DNA of 64,000 bases from Ruegeria sp. THAF33 (lineage in GTDB: Bacteria > Pseudomonadota > Alphaproteobacteria > Rhodobacterales > Rhodobacteraceae): positions 1,610,501-1,674,500 of the forward strand of contig NZ_CP045384.1 in NCBI RefSeq assembly GCF_009363615.1, in the 5' to 3' direction. Under the pieces are notes generated by a model, which saw only the letters and a program-made list of their open reading frames with translations, searched no databases and had not been told where the DNA came from. A program made the translations under genes and the position numbers. Positions 50,007 to 58,749 of the stretch are shown here, piece by piece; the first letter of the stretch is position 1, and every line of letters starts with the position of its first letter.

Positions 50007-51155
50007 TTATTTTACTCCGCGCACAGATGTTGCGATTGGATAAGCAGTCAGGAACCGCGCGCGCAGGATCAGGGTCCAGACGACGACGGCCATGAACTGG
50101 TGGAAGATGGCGATCTGCCACGGTGCTCCGTAGACGACGGTCACAATGCCGACGACAACTTGCAACGACAGGGCCGCGAAAGCCGCATTAAAAGCGAAGC
50201 GTGTCTGAGGATGTGCGCTGGCGCTGCCGCGGCGCCAGACGACAATAGCAAAGATGAACAACAGGTAACCTGCGCAGCGGTGAACAAACTGCACAAGCCC
50301 CGGGCTTTCGAAGAAATTGCGCCACATCGGCTCCAACGCGCTGGCGTCCGGCGGCAGCAGCTGCCCGCCGATCAGCGGCCAGTCGGTATAAGACCGACCA
50401 GCGTCGATCCCGGCGACAAGCGCGCCAATGAGTATTTGCAAAAAGGCGAAATGCATCAGGCCGGTGGACAACGAGAACAGTTTCGCTTCCTTCATGCGAC
50501 GCGCCTGCATCAGGTCACGTTCTTCCCGGCCAAGCTCGAAAATATACCACGCGAGGAACCCGAGAATGACGAATGCCAGTCCCAGATGGGTGGCCAGGCG
50601 ATAGCTGGCGACGGCGGTCATCCCCTCGCCCTGCGTCACACCCGATGCGACCATCCACCAGCCGACAGCACCCTGCACACCGCCCAGAAGGCCGGGGATC
50701 AGCAGCTTGCCGGTCCAACCCGTGGGTATCTTGCGGGCCACGAGGAAGCCCAGGAAACCGATGGCCCAGACCAGCCCGATCACGCGGCCCAGTTGGCGAT
50801 GCCCCCATTCCCACCAATAGATGGTTTTGAAGTCGCTCAGCTGCATCCACTGGTTCTGAATGCGCCACTGGTCAATCTGCTTGTACTTGTCGAACTCGGC
50901 CTGCCAGTCTGCCTCGCTCAACGGTGGAACGGCTCCGGTGATTGGGCGCCATTCAGTAATCGACAGCCCGCTGTCAGTCAGCCGCGTCAGACCGCCGACA
51001 GCGATCATCACCACGACCAAAGCGAACAGGATCATCAGCCAGGCACGGATTGCCTTGCGCGCACCGCCACGCCCCCGGTCGATCATACCGGGTTGAACAG
51101 CCTGTTGTTTTTCGGTGTCCGAGACCTCTTCGAAGATGCTGCGCTTACCGCTCAT
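50007..51155 (-). CDS. ctaA: Heme A synthase
   Basis: Inner-membrane enzyme that oxidises the C8 methyl of heme O to give heme A for cytochrome aa3 oxidase. 382 residues with about eight helices. VGGLTRLTDSGLSITEWRPITG near the first helix, WEWGHRQLGRVIGLVW with heme-ligand His, and QFVHRCAGYLLF are seen. This is the alphaproteobacterial long form with an N-terminal extension. The start follows GAGGACAGC. Gene order: ctaA then the M32 peptidase, possibly co-transcribed. Confidence 0.96.
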   Translation of the reverse strand: MSGKRSIFEEVSDTEKQQAVQPGMIDRGRGGARKAIRAWLMILFALVVVMIAVGGLTRLTDSGLSITEWRPITGAVPPLSEADWQAEFDKYKQIDQWRIQNQWMQLSDFKTIYWWEWGHRQLGRVIGLVWAIGFLGFLVARKIPTGWTGKLLIPGLLGGVQGAVGWWMVASGVTQGEGMTAVASYRLATHLGLAFVILGFLAWYIFELGREERDLMQARRMKEAKLFSLSTGLMHFAFLQILIGALVAGIDAGRSYTDWPLIGGQLLPPDASALEPMWRNFFESPGLVQFVHRCAGYLLFIFAIVVWRRGSASAHPQTRFAFNAAFAALSLQVVVGIVTVVYGAPWQIAIFHQFMAVVVWTLILRARFLTAYPIATSVRGVK

Positions 51156-51214
51156 GCTGTCCTCATGTCCTGATTTCGTCGCAAGCTAGGGTGTGGCGGA
51201 AGATAGGTCCAGCC

Positions 51215-51958
51215 TCAGCCTTTGTCTTTCCAGCGGACCATCTGCCGCATGATCCCGTGCAGCATCTGCACGTCGGCCCGCGTCATCCGCATCCGCGACC
51301 ACAGGTTGCGCAGGTTGATCTTCATGCCCTCGGCCTTTTCGGGGGGGTAAAAGAACCCGGCCTCTTCCAGCCGGTCCTCGTAGTGCTCGACCAGTTTTTC
51401 GACTTCGATCCCCGTGGCCCAGTCGCCCTTGCCCAGATCGGTGGATTCATGCACCACGTCGCCGGTCTGGCGCATCCACTCGTAAGCGGTCAGCAAAACG
51501 CATTGGCCCAGGTTCAGCGACGCGTATTCCGGGTTCACGGGCACCGAGATGATTGCGTTTGCCTTGGCGATATCTTCGTTCTCCAACCCTGCGCGTTCGG
51601 GGCCGAACAGAACCGCAACCTTTTCACCCGCCGCGACCTGTTCGGCGGCGATCTGCATGGCGCGCTCGGGGCTGTAGACGGGTTTCGTCAGGCCGCGCTG
51701 CCGTGCAGTGGTGGCGAAGACAAAGGTGCTGTCGGCCAGCGATCCGGCCAGATCGTCAAACAGCTGCGCTTCGTCCAGCAACCGGCCCGCACCGCTGGAC
51801 ATGGCCACTGCCTTGGGGTTTGGCCAGCCGTCGCGAGGCGCCACGATGCGCATCCGGTCCAGCCCAAAGTTCCACATCGCCCGGGCCGCGGCACCGATAT
51901 TCTCACCCATCTGCGGGCGAACAAGCACGAAGGAAGGCTGGGATTTGTCGCTGGGCAT
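51215..51958 (-). CDS. trmJ: tRNA (cytidine/uridine-2'-O-)-methyltransferase
   Basis: SPOUT-class enzyme that methylates the 2'-OH of nucleotide 32 in the anticodon loop of several tRNAs. 247 residues. PSFVLVRPQMGENIGAAARAM opens the domain, and VAVLFGPERAGLENEDIAKAN and PVNPEYASLNLGQCVLLTAYE form the deep trefoil knot that binds SAM. A C-terminal extension near residues 170-245 is typical of TrmJ. Strong ribosome binding site AAGGTGAACC. It stands alone between ctaA and the ThiE-like gene. Confidence 0.93.
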   Translation of the reverse strand: MPSDKSQPSFVLVRPQMGENIGAAARAMWNFGLDRMRIVAPRDGWPNPKAVAMSSGAGRLLDEAQLFDDLAGSLADSTFVFATTARQRGLTKPVYSPERAMQIAAEQVAAGEKVAVLFGPERAGLENEDIAKANAIISVPVNPEYASLNLGQCVLLTAYEWMRQTGDVVHESTDLGKGDWATGIEVEKLVEHYEDRLEEAGFFYPPEKAEGMKINLRNLWSRMRMTRADVQMLHGIMRQMVRWKDKG

Positions 51959-52113
51959 GGTTCACCTTATGAAAACTTGGCCTGCTGTAATCGGCAGGCT
52001 CTTGCAGGGCAAGGCGCTGGGGCTGGAATTTGCATGGTCTCAGCCATAAAAGTTTGCTTCCCCGCCGCAATCCGCTAAACCGCGCCAAAGACCAAAAGCC
52101 GAAGGACGCGCCC

Positions 52114-52734
52114 ATGGACACCCCCGAGCAGCCGCAGATTTACCTGATCACGCCTCCGACCATCGAGCTGAGCACGTTCCCCGCCAAACTGGCAACGGTT
52201 CTGGACGGGGCCGAGATCGCCTGCATCCGCCTGGCGCTGGCTGGCAACGACGAAGACAGCATCGCCCGTGCTGCTGATGCCTGCCGCGAGGTTGCCCACG
52301 CCCGCGACGTGGCCATCGTTATCTCGAACCACGTGCTACTGGCGCAACGTCTGGGGCTGGACGGGGTGCACCTGGATGACGGCGCACGTTCGGTCCGTGC
52401 CGCGCGCAAGGAGCTGGGCGCGGACGCGATCGTCGGAAGCTTCTGCGGCGCGTCCAGCCACGACGGCATGACGGCGGGTGAACATGGCGCGGATTATGTG
52501 GCCTTCGGCCCCGTGGGCACCGCCACGTTGGGCGACGGAACCCGCGCCGAAAAGGATCTGTTCCAATGGTGGTCCGAGATGATCGAAGTCCCGGTCGTGG
52601 CCGAAGGCGGCCTGACGCCCGAACTGATCGGTGATCTGGCCCCCTGCACCGATTTCTTCGGCATCGGGGACGAGATCTGGGGCGATGACGACCCGCTGGG
52701 TGCGCTGAACAGGCTGCTGGCGGCAATGCCTTAA
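52114..52734 (+). CDS. thiE: ThiE-like thiamine phosphate synthase
   Basis: 206 residues with the TIM-barrel of thiamine phosphate synthase, which joins the thiazole and pyrimidine parts. IYLITPPTIELSTFP begins the barrel, GLDGVHLDDGARSVR replaces the usual HLGQED segment, and GADYVAFGPVGTAT and VVAEGGLTPE follow. The altered HLDDG and the missing S/T-rich loop make it a divergent member, so the enzyme activity is likely but not certain. It ends 4 bases inside the end of the HupE-like gene on the other strand. The start at 52114 gives the expected N-terminus. Confidence 0.75.
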   Translation: MDTPEQPQIYLITPPTIELSTFPAKLATVLDGAEIACIRLALAGNDEDSIARAADACREVAHARDVAIVISNHVLLAQRLGLDGVHLDDGARSVRAARKELGADAIVGSFCGASSHDGMTAGEHGADYVAFGPVGTATLGDGTRAEKDLFQWWSEMIEVPVVAEGGLTPELIGDLAPCTDFFGIGDEIWGDDDPLGALNRLLAAMP

Positions 52735-53873
52735 GTCAGCAACCAGGGTTCAGCCATCCAATATACGCCGATCCCGGCGATCAGCATCGAGGCCAGAACC
52801 GAAATCCGGCCTCGTTTTCTGTGTGACCCGCCTGCAACTAAAAGCGCGCAGGCAAAGGCCACAACAGCCACAAAGACGACAGGCAGTAGATTTCCGACAC
52901 CAAACCCCAAAACAGCCGGGGCCAGATGATCGGGCGGCACCCCGATCTTTGTCAAATCCGAAGCCAGTGCCAATCCGTAAACACAGCCTGCGGCAAGCAC
53001 GGCCAGCAGGCGCCAGACCTGCAAGCGCCGGGCCACCAGGTTCCATAACGCCAGAATGATGATCGAAGCCACCAAGGCCTGATCCTGCAAGCTTTCCGGC
53101 AGGTCCAGCACACCGTACATGTCCAACCCGAGCCCGACAAAAACCCCTGCTGCCAAAAACGCCACCTGAGACATCACAGGCCGCAGGCTCAGCGTCAGCA
53201 TCACGAGCGTCAGAACAACGATGGTTGGCTTGAGGGGGCTTTGAACAAACCGGCTGATCCCCTGTGCCAAAAACGTCTGCAATGTCTGCTCGGTCGTCAA
53301 CGACGCCCCGCCCCGCAACGGGATCAACGGGCTGATTTCTCCGGCCGCCAGAAAGCCTGTATACGGGGCCACAACCTTTTGCTGGCGAAGCACGACCGCC
53401 CCGCCGTGCAGTGGCCAAGCCAGGCGCAGGTTCGAGGCCTGATCCGACAAAGGAGCGGTCAACAACAATTTGGAAACACGCACTTTTTCCACATCCCCCA
53501 CAACGGGAATGCGCACACCTTCATAAGACAGGTCCAGGCGTTCAGGCGCTTCGACCACAAGGTTCTGCTTCCAGACCTGAACGAAATTTCTGATCTGCGG
53601 TTCCAGTTCCGATGACACCATTCGCCGCAGAGATCGGTACTTTGAATTGCCGGAATAAGCGTCGGGTTGTGTCGGATCGGTACCGACCAGCATGGCCTCG
53701 GCGTTCAGTTTCACCTCAAGAAACAGAGTGTCATCCTTGACCCAGAAATCAATGACCGTCGGCGGGGCCGTTTGCGCCTTTACGGAACCCGGATGCAAGG
53801 TCAGAAGAACGATAAAACTAAGGGCGCAGGTATTGAGGGCTCGGAGGATGGCACGGAAGACAGGGCCATTCAT
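52731..53873 (-). CDS. HupE/UreJ-like membrane protein with periplasmic domain
   Basis: 380 residues. A signal peptide (about residues 1-34, ending VKA) is followed by a periplasmic beta-rich domain of about 160 residues and then six or so membrane helices from residue 200 (KPTIVVLTLVMLTLSLRP, FLAAGVFVGLGLDMYG). The pattern fits the HupE/UreJ_2 type of proteins that may transport nickel or another solute, but no hydrogenase or urease genes are in the window. Function is therefore open. It overlaps the ThiE-like gene end by 4 bases. Confidence 0.75.
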   Translation of the reverse strand: MNGPVFRAILRALNTCALSFIVLLTLHPGSVKAQTAPPTVIDFWVKDDTLFLEVKLNAEAMLVGTDPTQPDAYSGNSKYRSLRRMVSSELEPQIRNFVQVWKQNLVVEAPERLDLSYEGVRIPVVGDVEKVRVSKLLLTAPLSDQASNLRLAWPLHGGAVVLRQQKVVAPYTGFLAAGEISPLIPLRGGASLTTEQTLQTFLAQGISRFVQSPLKPTIVVLTLVMLTLSLRPVMSQVAFLAAGVFVGLGLDMYGVLDLPESLQDQALVASIIILALWNLVARRLQVWRLLAVLAAGCVYGLALASDLTKIGVPPDHLAPAVLGFGVGNLLPVVFVAVVAFACALLVAGGSHRKRGRISVLASMLIAGIGVYWMAEPWLLT

Positions 53874-54044
53874 ACGAAACGCTCCAACAGGAAAATATAA
53901 TCACCAATCATTGCTTTTGATTGTTCCCGCGAAGACCACGGATCGCAAGCCCAAAGGCGATATCGACCCAGGCCGGTCGGGAATCTCTTGTTGCGATGAC
54001 GTTCCGGCTTGCACGGGCAACACCGCTGCGGCATGACGTCCCCT

Positions 54045-54938
54045 ATGACTCAGAACACCAATATCCTGTGCATCGGTTCGGTCCTGTGGGACGTGATCGG
54101 CCGATCGGCCAGCGCCATGCGACAGGGCTCGGACGTGCCGGGCCGGATCACCCGCCTGCCCGGCGGCGTTGCGATGAACATTGCCATGACACTGGTTCGG
54201 TTCGGCATGACACCCACCCTGCTGACAGCCATTGGCCGCGATCCCGAAGGCGACGAGCTTGTCCATGCCTGTTCGCGCCTCGGCATGGTGACGGATCACA
54301 TCTATCGGTCGCAGGATTTGCCAACTGACCGCTACATGGCTGTCGAAGGTGCGAACGGGTTGATCGCGGCGATTGCCGACGCGCATTCGCTGGAGGCCGC
54401 AGGCGCCAAGATACTGCACCCCTTGATGCACGGGCCTCTGGGCTATGAGAACGCACCATTTGAGGGCCCGATCGCCCTGGATGGCAATCTGACACTGGAC
54501 CTGCTTGAAGAAATTGCCCAAAGCCCTGCTTTTGCGCGTGCGGATCTGCGCGTGGCACCGGCATCGCCGGGCAAGGCCGAACGATTGCTGCCGTTCCTGA
54601 AACACGCCCGCGCCACGCTGTACGTGAACCTCGAAGAGGCCGGTATCCTGTGTCAGCGCGAGTTCACCGATTCCGAATCCGCGGCCAAAGGCCTTCTGGA
54701 TCGCGGCGCGCTGCGGGTGCTGGTCACCGACGGCGGCAATTCGGCAACCATCGGCAGCTCGACAGAAATCCTGACGCAAACACCCCCTGCCGTTCTGGTC
54801 ACCCGCGTGACCGGTGCCGGGGATACCTTCATGGCGGCCCATATCGCCTCAGAATCCGGCGGTGCATCCAGTGACGAGGCTCTGACCCGCGCTCTGCACG
54901 CCGCTGCAACCTACGTTTCCGGAGAAACCCCACTGTGA
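54045..54938 (+). CDS. psuK: Pseudouridine kinase (PfkB family)
   Basis: 297-residue sugar kinase of the ribokinase/PfkB fold. The signature GGVAMNIAMTLVRFG near the start and TGAGDTFMAAHIA near the end (catalytic Asp) are present. Next to psuG it very probably phosphorylates pseudouridine to pseudouridine 5'-phosphate. ATG 54033 gives four more residues and is equally possible; neither start has a clear ribosome binding site. Its TGA overlaps the GTG of psuG by 4 bases. Confidence 0.88.
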   Translation: MTQNTNILCIGSVLWDVIGRSASAMRQGSDVPGRITRLPGGVAMNIAMTLVRFGMTPTLLTAIGRDPEGDELVHACSRLGMVTDHIYRSQDLPTDRYMAVEGANGLIAAIADAHSLEAAGAKILHPLMHGPLGYENAPFEGPIALDGNLTLDLLEEIAQSPAFARADLRVAPASPGKAERLLPFLKHARATLYVNLEEAGILCQREFTDSESAAKGLLDRGALRVLVTDGGNSATIGSSTEILTQTPPAVLVTRVTGAGDTFMAAHIASESGGASSDEALTRALHAAATYVSGETPL

Positions 54939-55846
54939 TCGACATCCAATATTCTGCCGAGGTCCGCACCGCCAAAGACGCGGGCCTGCCCATCGTCGCG
55001 CTGGAAAGCACCATCATCACCCATGGGATGCCCTATCCGCAGAACATCGAAGTCGCGGCACAGGTCGAACAGGACATCCGCGATGCAGGTGCGGTTCCTG
55101 CAACCATGGCCGTGATCGAAGGCAAATTGCATGTCGGGCTAGAGCAGGATCAGCTGCAATGGCTGGGTCAGGCCCAAGGCGTTGCCAAGATCTCGCGCGC
55201 GGACATGGCGGCGTGCATCTCGACCGGTGGTACCGGAGCCACCACGGTCGCTGCCACGATGATCGCCGCGCATTATGCCGGGATCGAGGTTTTTGCCACC
55301 GGCGGTATCGGCGGCGTGCATCAGGGGGCCGAGACCACCTTCGACATCTCTGCCGATCTGCACGAACTTGGGCATACGCCAGTGACCGTCGTCGCAGCCG
55401 GGGCGAAGGCCATCCTGGACCTCGCTAAAACGCTTGAGGTTCTGGAAACGCTGGGCGTGCCTGTGATCGCACATGGCCAGGACGAGTTTCCTGCGTTCTG
55501 GTCGGCAAAGTCGCCCTTAAACGCGCCCCTGCGCATGGACAGTGCCGATGCCATCGCCAAAGCCCACACAACCCGCCGCGCGCTGGGTCTGCCCGGCGGG
55601 CAGTTGGTGGCGAACCCGATTCCGGCTGCCGATCAAATCCCGGCCGAGGAACTGGCCCCCATCATCGCCGAAGCCCAGTCAGATGCAGATGCCCATCGCA
55701 TCACCGGCAAAGCCGTGACCCCCTATCTGCTGCAACGTATCTTTGAAAAGACCGAAGGCCGGTCATTGGTCGCCAACATCGCCCTTGTTCGAAACAATGC
55801 GCGTTTGGCGGCCAAGATCGCGCAAGCGCTCGTCAAACAGAGGTGA
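54935..55846 (+). CDS. psuG: Pseudouridine-5'-phosphate glycosidase
   Basis: Cleaves the C-C bond of pseudouridine 5'-phosphate to uracil and ribose 5-phosphate. 303 residues. VALESTIITHGMPYPQNIE near the start, MAACISTGGTGATTVAATM, and FATGGIGGVHQGAETTFDIS are family hallmarks, including the Mn-binding and catalytic residues. It starts with GTG overlapping the psuK stop. No dedicated pseudouridine transporter gene is next to the pair. Confidence 0.95.
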   Translation: MIDIQYSAEVRTAKDAGLPIVALESTIITHGMPYPQNIEVAAQVEQDIRDAGAVPATMAVIEGKLHVGLEQDQLQWLGQAQGVAKISRADMAACISTGGTGATTVAATMIAAHYAGIEVFATGGIGGVHQGAETTFDISADLHELGHTPVTVVAAGAKAILDLAKTLEVLETLGVPVIAHGQDEFPAFWSAKSPLNAPLRMDSADAIAKAHTTRRALGLPGGQLVANPIPAADQIPAEELAPIIAEAQSDADAHRITGKAVTPYLLQRIFEKTEGRSLVANIALVRNNARLAAKIAQALVKQR

Positions 55847-55910
55847 CGTTAACCTATTGTACCAAGACCGTGGATTGACTACCTAAATCCGGAAACCATT
55901 CGGAACCGCA

Positions 55911-56588
55911 ATGAATACACCCTTCGACGAAGAGCCTCACCGCCGCCCGGGCATGCTTTCACGGCTGCGCGCGTCCTTTTTGACGGGCATCGTGGTCATT
56001 GCGCCTGTCTGGTTGACGGTCTGGCTGATCTGGTCGGTGGTCGGCTGGATAGACAGCGCGGTCCTGCCGCTGGTGCCCCAACAGTTCCAGCCCGAACAAT
56101 ACGTGGGCATCAACCTGCGCGGTGTGGGTGTGGTGATCTTCCTGATCTTCACCGTTCTGGTCGGCTGGATCGCCAAGGGCATTCTGGGCCGTTCCCTGAT
56201 CCACTTCGCCGAAAGCGTTGTTGATCGGATGCCCGTCGTGCGCTCGGTCTATTCCGGGATCAAGCAAATCTCGGAAACGGTGTTTGCCCAGACCGAGCGT
56301 TCTTTTGAAAAAGCTTGCCTGATCCAGTACCCGCGTCGCGGGATCTGGGCCATCGGCTTTGTCTCGACCAGCGCCAAGGGTGAGGTCAGCCAACGCGCCG
56401 AAACCGGTGGCGAGCTGCTGAGCGTCTTCGTACCCACGACACCCAACCCGACATCGGGGTTTCTGCTGTTCTTCCCCGCAGAAGACGTGATCCTGCTGGA
56501 CATGAGCATCGAAGACGCCGCCAAACTGGTGATTTCGGCGGGGCTTGTATACCCGAATGGAAAAGACCCGACACAACCGCCCGAGTGA
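55911..56588 (+). CDS. DUF502 family membrane protein
   Basis: 225 residues. Two membrane helices (about 23-48 and 66-87) lie near the N-terminus. GIVVIAPVWLTVWLIW and VDRMPVVRSVYSGIKQ followed by a soluble segment with FPAEDVILLDMSIEDAAKLVISAG are DUF502 features. Function unknown; a role in the envelope is inferred from location. Its stop is directly followed by the end of the patatin gene on the other strand. Confidence 0.88.
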   Translation: MNTPFDEEPHRRPGMLSRLRASFLTGIVVIAPVWLTVWLIWSVVGWIDSAVLPLVPQQFQPEQYVGINLRGVGVVIFLIFTVLVGWIAKGILGRSLIHFAESVVDRMPVVRSVYSGIKQISETVFAQTERSFEKACLIQYPRRGIWAIGFVSTSAKGEVSQRAETGGELLSVFVPTTPNPTSGFLLFFPAEDVILLDMSIEDAAKLVISAGLVYPNGKDPTQPPE

Positions 56589-57614
56589 TCAGCTGAACAT
56601 CGCAGGCAGATCAATTGTGCTGGTCTGACCCAAGTCGTTCTTGTGGTTGGCAAGAAAACCGTCTGCGGCGTTCCGTCCGGCCTGTTTCAGCTTGTGCAGA
56701 ATGACCGGATTGGGCACGGTTTTGGTGGCAACAGACAGGCTGTTCATCAACTCGTTATCTGCAATCATGTGAACCAGCACGCGGCTCATCTCTCCGGCCG
56801 TCAGCTTGCCTTCTTTCAACAACCGCTGAACAAAGCTGATCGCCCGCAACTCGCGAAATAGGGATGAGTTGAAACTGATCTCGTTGATCCGGTTCTGGAT
56901 TTGCTGTGGCGTGATCGGAACCTCGTCACGCTCCAGCGGATTGATGTTCACGATCACCACGTCATCCGGCAAATCATCGTTGAACAGCGGATAGAGCGCC
57001 GGATTGCCGGTATACCCTCCGTCCCAATAGGCTTCGGTCCGGTTTGACTTCGGGTCGAAAATCTCAACCGCCTTGAACAGGGTCGGCAAACAGGCCGAGG
57101 CCAGGATGGCGTCGGTGCTGATTTCGTCGCCGGTAAAGACGCGGATCTTGCCGCTGCGTACGCAAGTGGCACACACAAACAGGCGCGGGCCTTCATCTGC
57201 GCACACCTCGTCGAAATTGAACCTGTCCACCACCGGCTTCAAAGGGTTGCTATAAAACGGCCCGTACGCATAGGGCGACACCATCCGCGACCACGCATCC
57301 CCGATCGAAAACGGCACCGAATATTCCATCGCCTGCGCAATGGCCGCCGGTTCAAGGCCGCGAAACCAGTTGGCAAAGCGCATGTCGCCAATAGCGCCCA
57401 TGCGCTTCCACAACCCGTCCAGGCGCGCCCGCGCACCTTCGCGCCCGGAATGAACCATTCCAGACTTGTAGGCCGCACCGTTCAGCGCCCCTGCGGAAGT
57501 TCCGGTAATGGCAGCGACCTCGATGTCTTCCTCGTCCAAAAGACGGTCGAGCACACCCCAGGTGAACGCCCCATGCGCCCCACCCCCCTGCAACGCCAGA
57601 TTGATCCGCTTCAT
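56589..57614 (-). CDS. Patatin-like phospholipase
   Basis: 341 residues. Patatin Ser-Asp dyad: the oxyanion loop QGGGAHGAFTWG at residues 9-20, the nucleophile Ser40 in GTSAGALNG, and the Asp in DGGYTGNP near residue 195. No signal peptide. Probably a lipid acyl hydrolase; substrate unknown. Its N-terminal half lies close to the DUF502 gene's end; it is preceded by a GC-rich hairpin downstream of the 3-hydroxybutyrate dehydrogenase gene. Confidence 0.9.
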   Translation of the reverse strand: MKRINLALQGGGAHGAFTWGVLDRLLDEEDIEVAAITGTSAGALNGAAYKSGMVHSGREGARARLDGLWKRMGAIGDMRFANWFRGLEPAAIAQAMEYSVPFSIGDAWSRMVSPYAYGPFYSNPLKPVVDRFNFDEVCADEGPRLFVCATCVRSGKIRVFTGDEISTDAILASACLPTLFKAVEIFDPKSNRTEAYWDGGYTGNPALYPLFNDDLPDDVVIVNINPLERDEVPITPQQIQNRINEISFNSSLFRELRAISFVQRLLKEGKLTAGEMSRVLVHMIADNELMNSLSVATKTVPNPVILHKLKQAGRNAADGFLANHKNDLGQTSTIDLPAMFS

Positions 57615-57655
57615 ACCGCAACCCCTTCATTTTTTCCAAAATACTCTGGGGGTGT

Positions 57656-57670
57656 GGGGGCAGCGCCCCC
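57656..57670 (-). terminator. GC hairpin between bdhA and the patatin gene
   Basis: GGGGGC at 57656-57661 pairs with GCCCCC at 57665-57670 with a three-base loop. On the minus strand it lies after bdhA and before the patatin start; a T-run is absent right after it, but a T-rich stretch follows 15 bases on. Similar GC hairpins recur between genes in Roseobacter genomes, as far as I recall. Confidence 0.5.
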
Positions 57671-57678
57671 GCAAAACC

Positions 57679-58452
57679 TCAAAGCGCGGTCCAGCCACCA
57701 TCGACGGAAATTGTGGTTCCGGTGATCTGAGCGGCCGCGTCCGAACACAGGAAGATAGTCGTTCCACCAAGTTGCTCGACCGTGGCGAATTCCTTGGACG
57801 GTTGCCGTTCCAAAAGAACGTTCTTCACAACGTCCTCACGGCTCATGTTGTATTCTTTCATCGTGTCGGGAATCTGGGACTCGACCAGCGGCGTCAGCAC
57901 ATATCCCGGGCAGATGGCGTTGCAGGTGATCGGCTCCTGCGCTGTTTCCAGCGCTACGGTCTTGGTCATTCCAACCACACCGTGCTTGGCTGCAACATAT
58001 GCCGCCTTGAAAGGGGATGCCGTCAGACCGTGGGCCGAGGCGATGTTCACCACACGCCCCCAACCCGCCTTGCGCATCATTGGCAACGCGGCCGCTGTGG
58101 TGTGAAAGGCCGAGTTCATGTTGATTGCGATAATCGCATCCCATTTTTCAACCGGGAATTTGTCGATCGGTGAGACATGCTGAATCCCGGCATTGTTCAC
58201 CAGAATGTCACAAGACCCCGCCTGTTCGATCAAGGATCGGCATTCCTCACCCTTGGACATGTCGGCCTTGATGTAGCGCGCATTGGTTCCGGTCTCTTTC
58301 GCAATCTGCGCGGCAAGCGCATGATCTTCATCGCGATCGGTAAAGGAATTCAGAACCACATCGGCACCGGCCTTGGCCAGCTCGCGTGCGACGCCCAGGC
58401 CGATGCCCGAATTTGATCCCGTGATGATTGCCGTTTTGCCGGACAGGCTCAT
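57679..58452 (-). CDS. bdhA: 3-hydroxybutyrate dehydrogenase
   Basis: NAD-dependent short-chain dehydrogenase that converts 3-hydroxybutyrate to acetoacetate in storage polyester use. 257 residues. The nucleotide loop TGSNSGIGLGVAREL is near residues 11-25, NNAGIQH near 88-94, and the catalytic Tyr-x3-Lys in YVAAKHG near residues 153-157. LETAQEPITCNAICPGYVLTPLVE supports the BDH subgroup. The start at 58452 lies 8 bases after GAGGGAG; an ATG two codons upstream is too close to that site. Confidence 0.9.
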   Translation of the reverse strand: MSLSGKTAIITGSNSGIGLGVARELAKAGADVVLNSFTDRDEDHALAAQIAKETGTNARYIKADMSKGEECRSLIEQAGSCDILVNNAGIQHVSPIDKFPVEKWDAIIAINMNSAFHTTAAALPMMRKAGWGRVVNIASAHGLTASPFKAAYVAAKHGVVGMTKTVALETAQEPITCNAICPGYVLTPLVESQIPDTMKEYNMSREDVVKNVLLERQPSKEFATVEQLGGTTIFLCSDAAAQITGTTISVDGGWTAL

Positions 58453-58559
58453 GTCCATTCTCCCTCAAGCGTTGATCAGGCGCACCATGCCATGCTGCAC
58501 CTGCAAAGAAAACGGGGAAACATATGGGATTGGAATACCGGCCTGAGACTTCCACAGGC

Positions 58560-58635
58560 AAAAAAAACGCCCGCACGAAGCGGGCGTTAAGTTATTGAGG
58601 CAGGTTTCATACAGGCAAGAAACCTATCGAGCAGT
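58560..58635 (-). ncRNA. Candidate small RNA with intrinsic terminator
   Basis: A minus-strand transcript unit with no protein-like content. A promoter precedes it (TTGGAC at 58665-58670, 17-base spacer, TATAAA at 58642-58647). The predicted RNA of about 76 bases has a first stem AGGTTTC (58619-58625) with GAAACCT (58602-58608) and a second stem 58566-58574 with 58580-58588, followed by eight T. The terminator serves no coding gene: bdhA starts further on at 58452. A 72-codon frame ends at 58587, but its composition is not protein-like and it overlaps the neighbouring signal sequence. Confidence 0.55.
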
Positions 58636-58641
58636 GCAACC

Positions 58642-58670
58642 TTTATAAGCAATTCTGCGCCTTGGTCCAA
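58642..58670 (-). promoter_or_regulatory. Predicted promoter of the candidate small RNA
   Basis: On the minus strand, TTGGAC (58665-58670) and TATAAA (58642-58647) with a 17-base spacer, a good sigma-70 pattern. The start of transcription would be near 58635. The region also lies upstream of the peptide-binding protein gene on the plus strand, so the two genes would have divergent promoters. Confidence 0.5.
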
Positions 58671-58749
58671 GCTAAAAGTTTGATAATAAGAAAAATCATC
58701 ACTACGGTGAATACCAACAAAATAAGGCCAGAGCAGGATTGTTTCCAAA

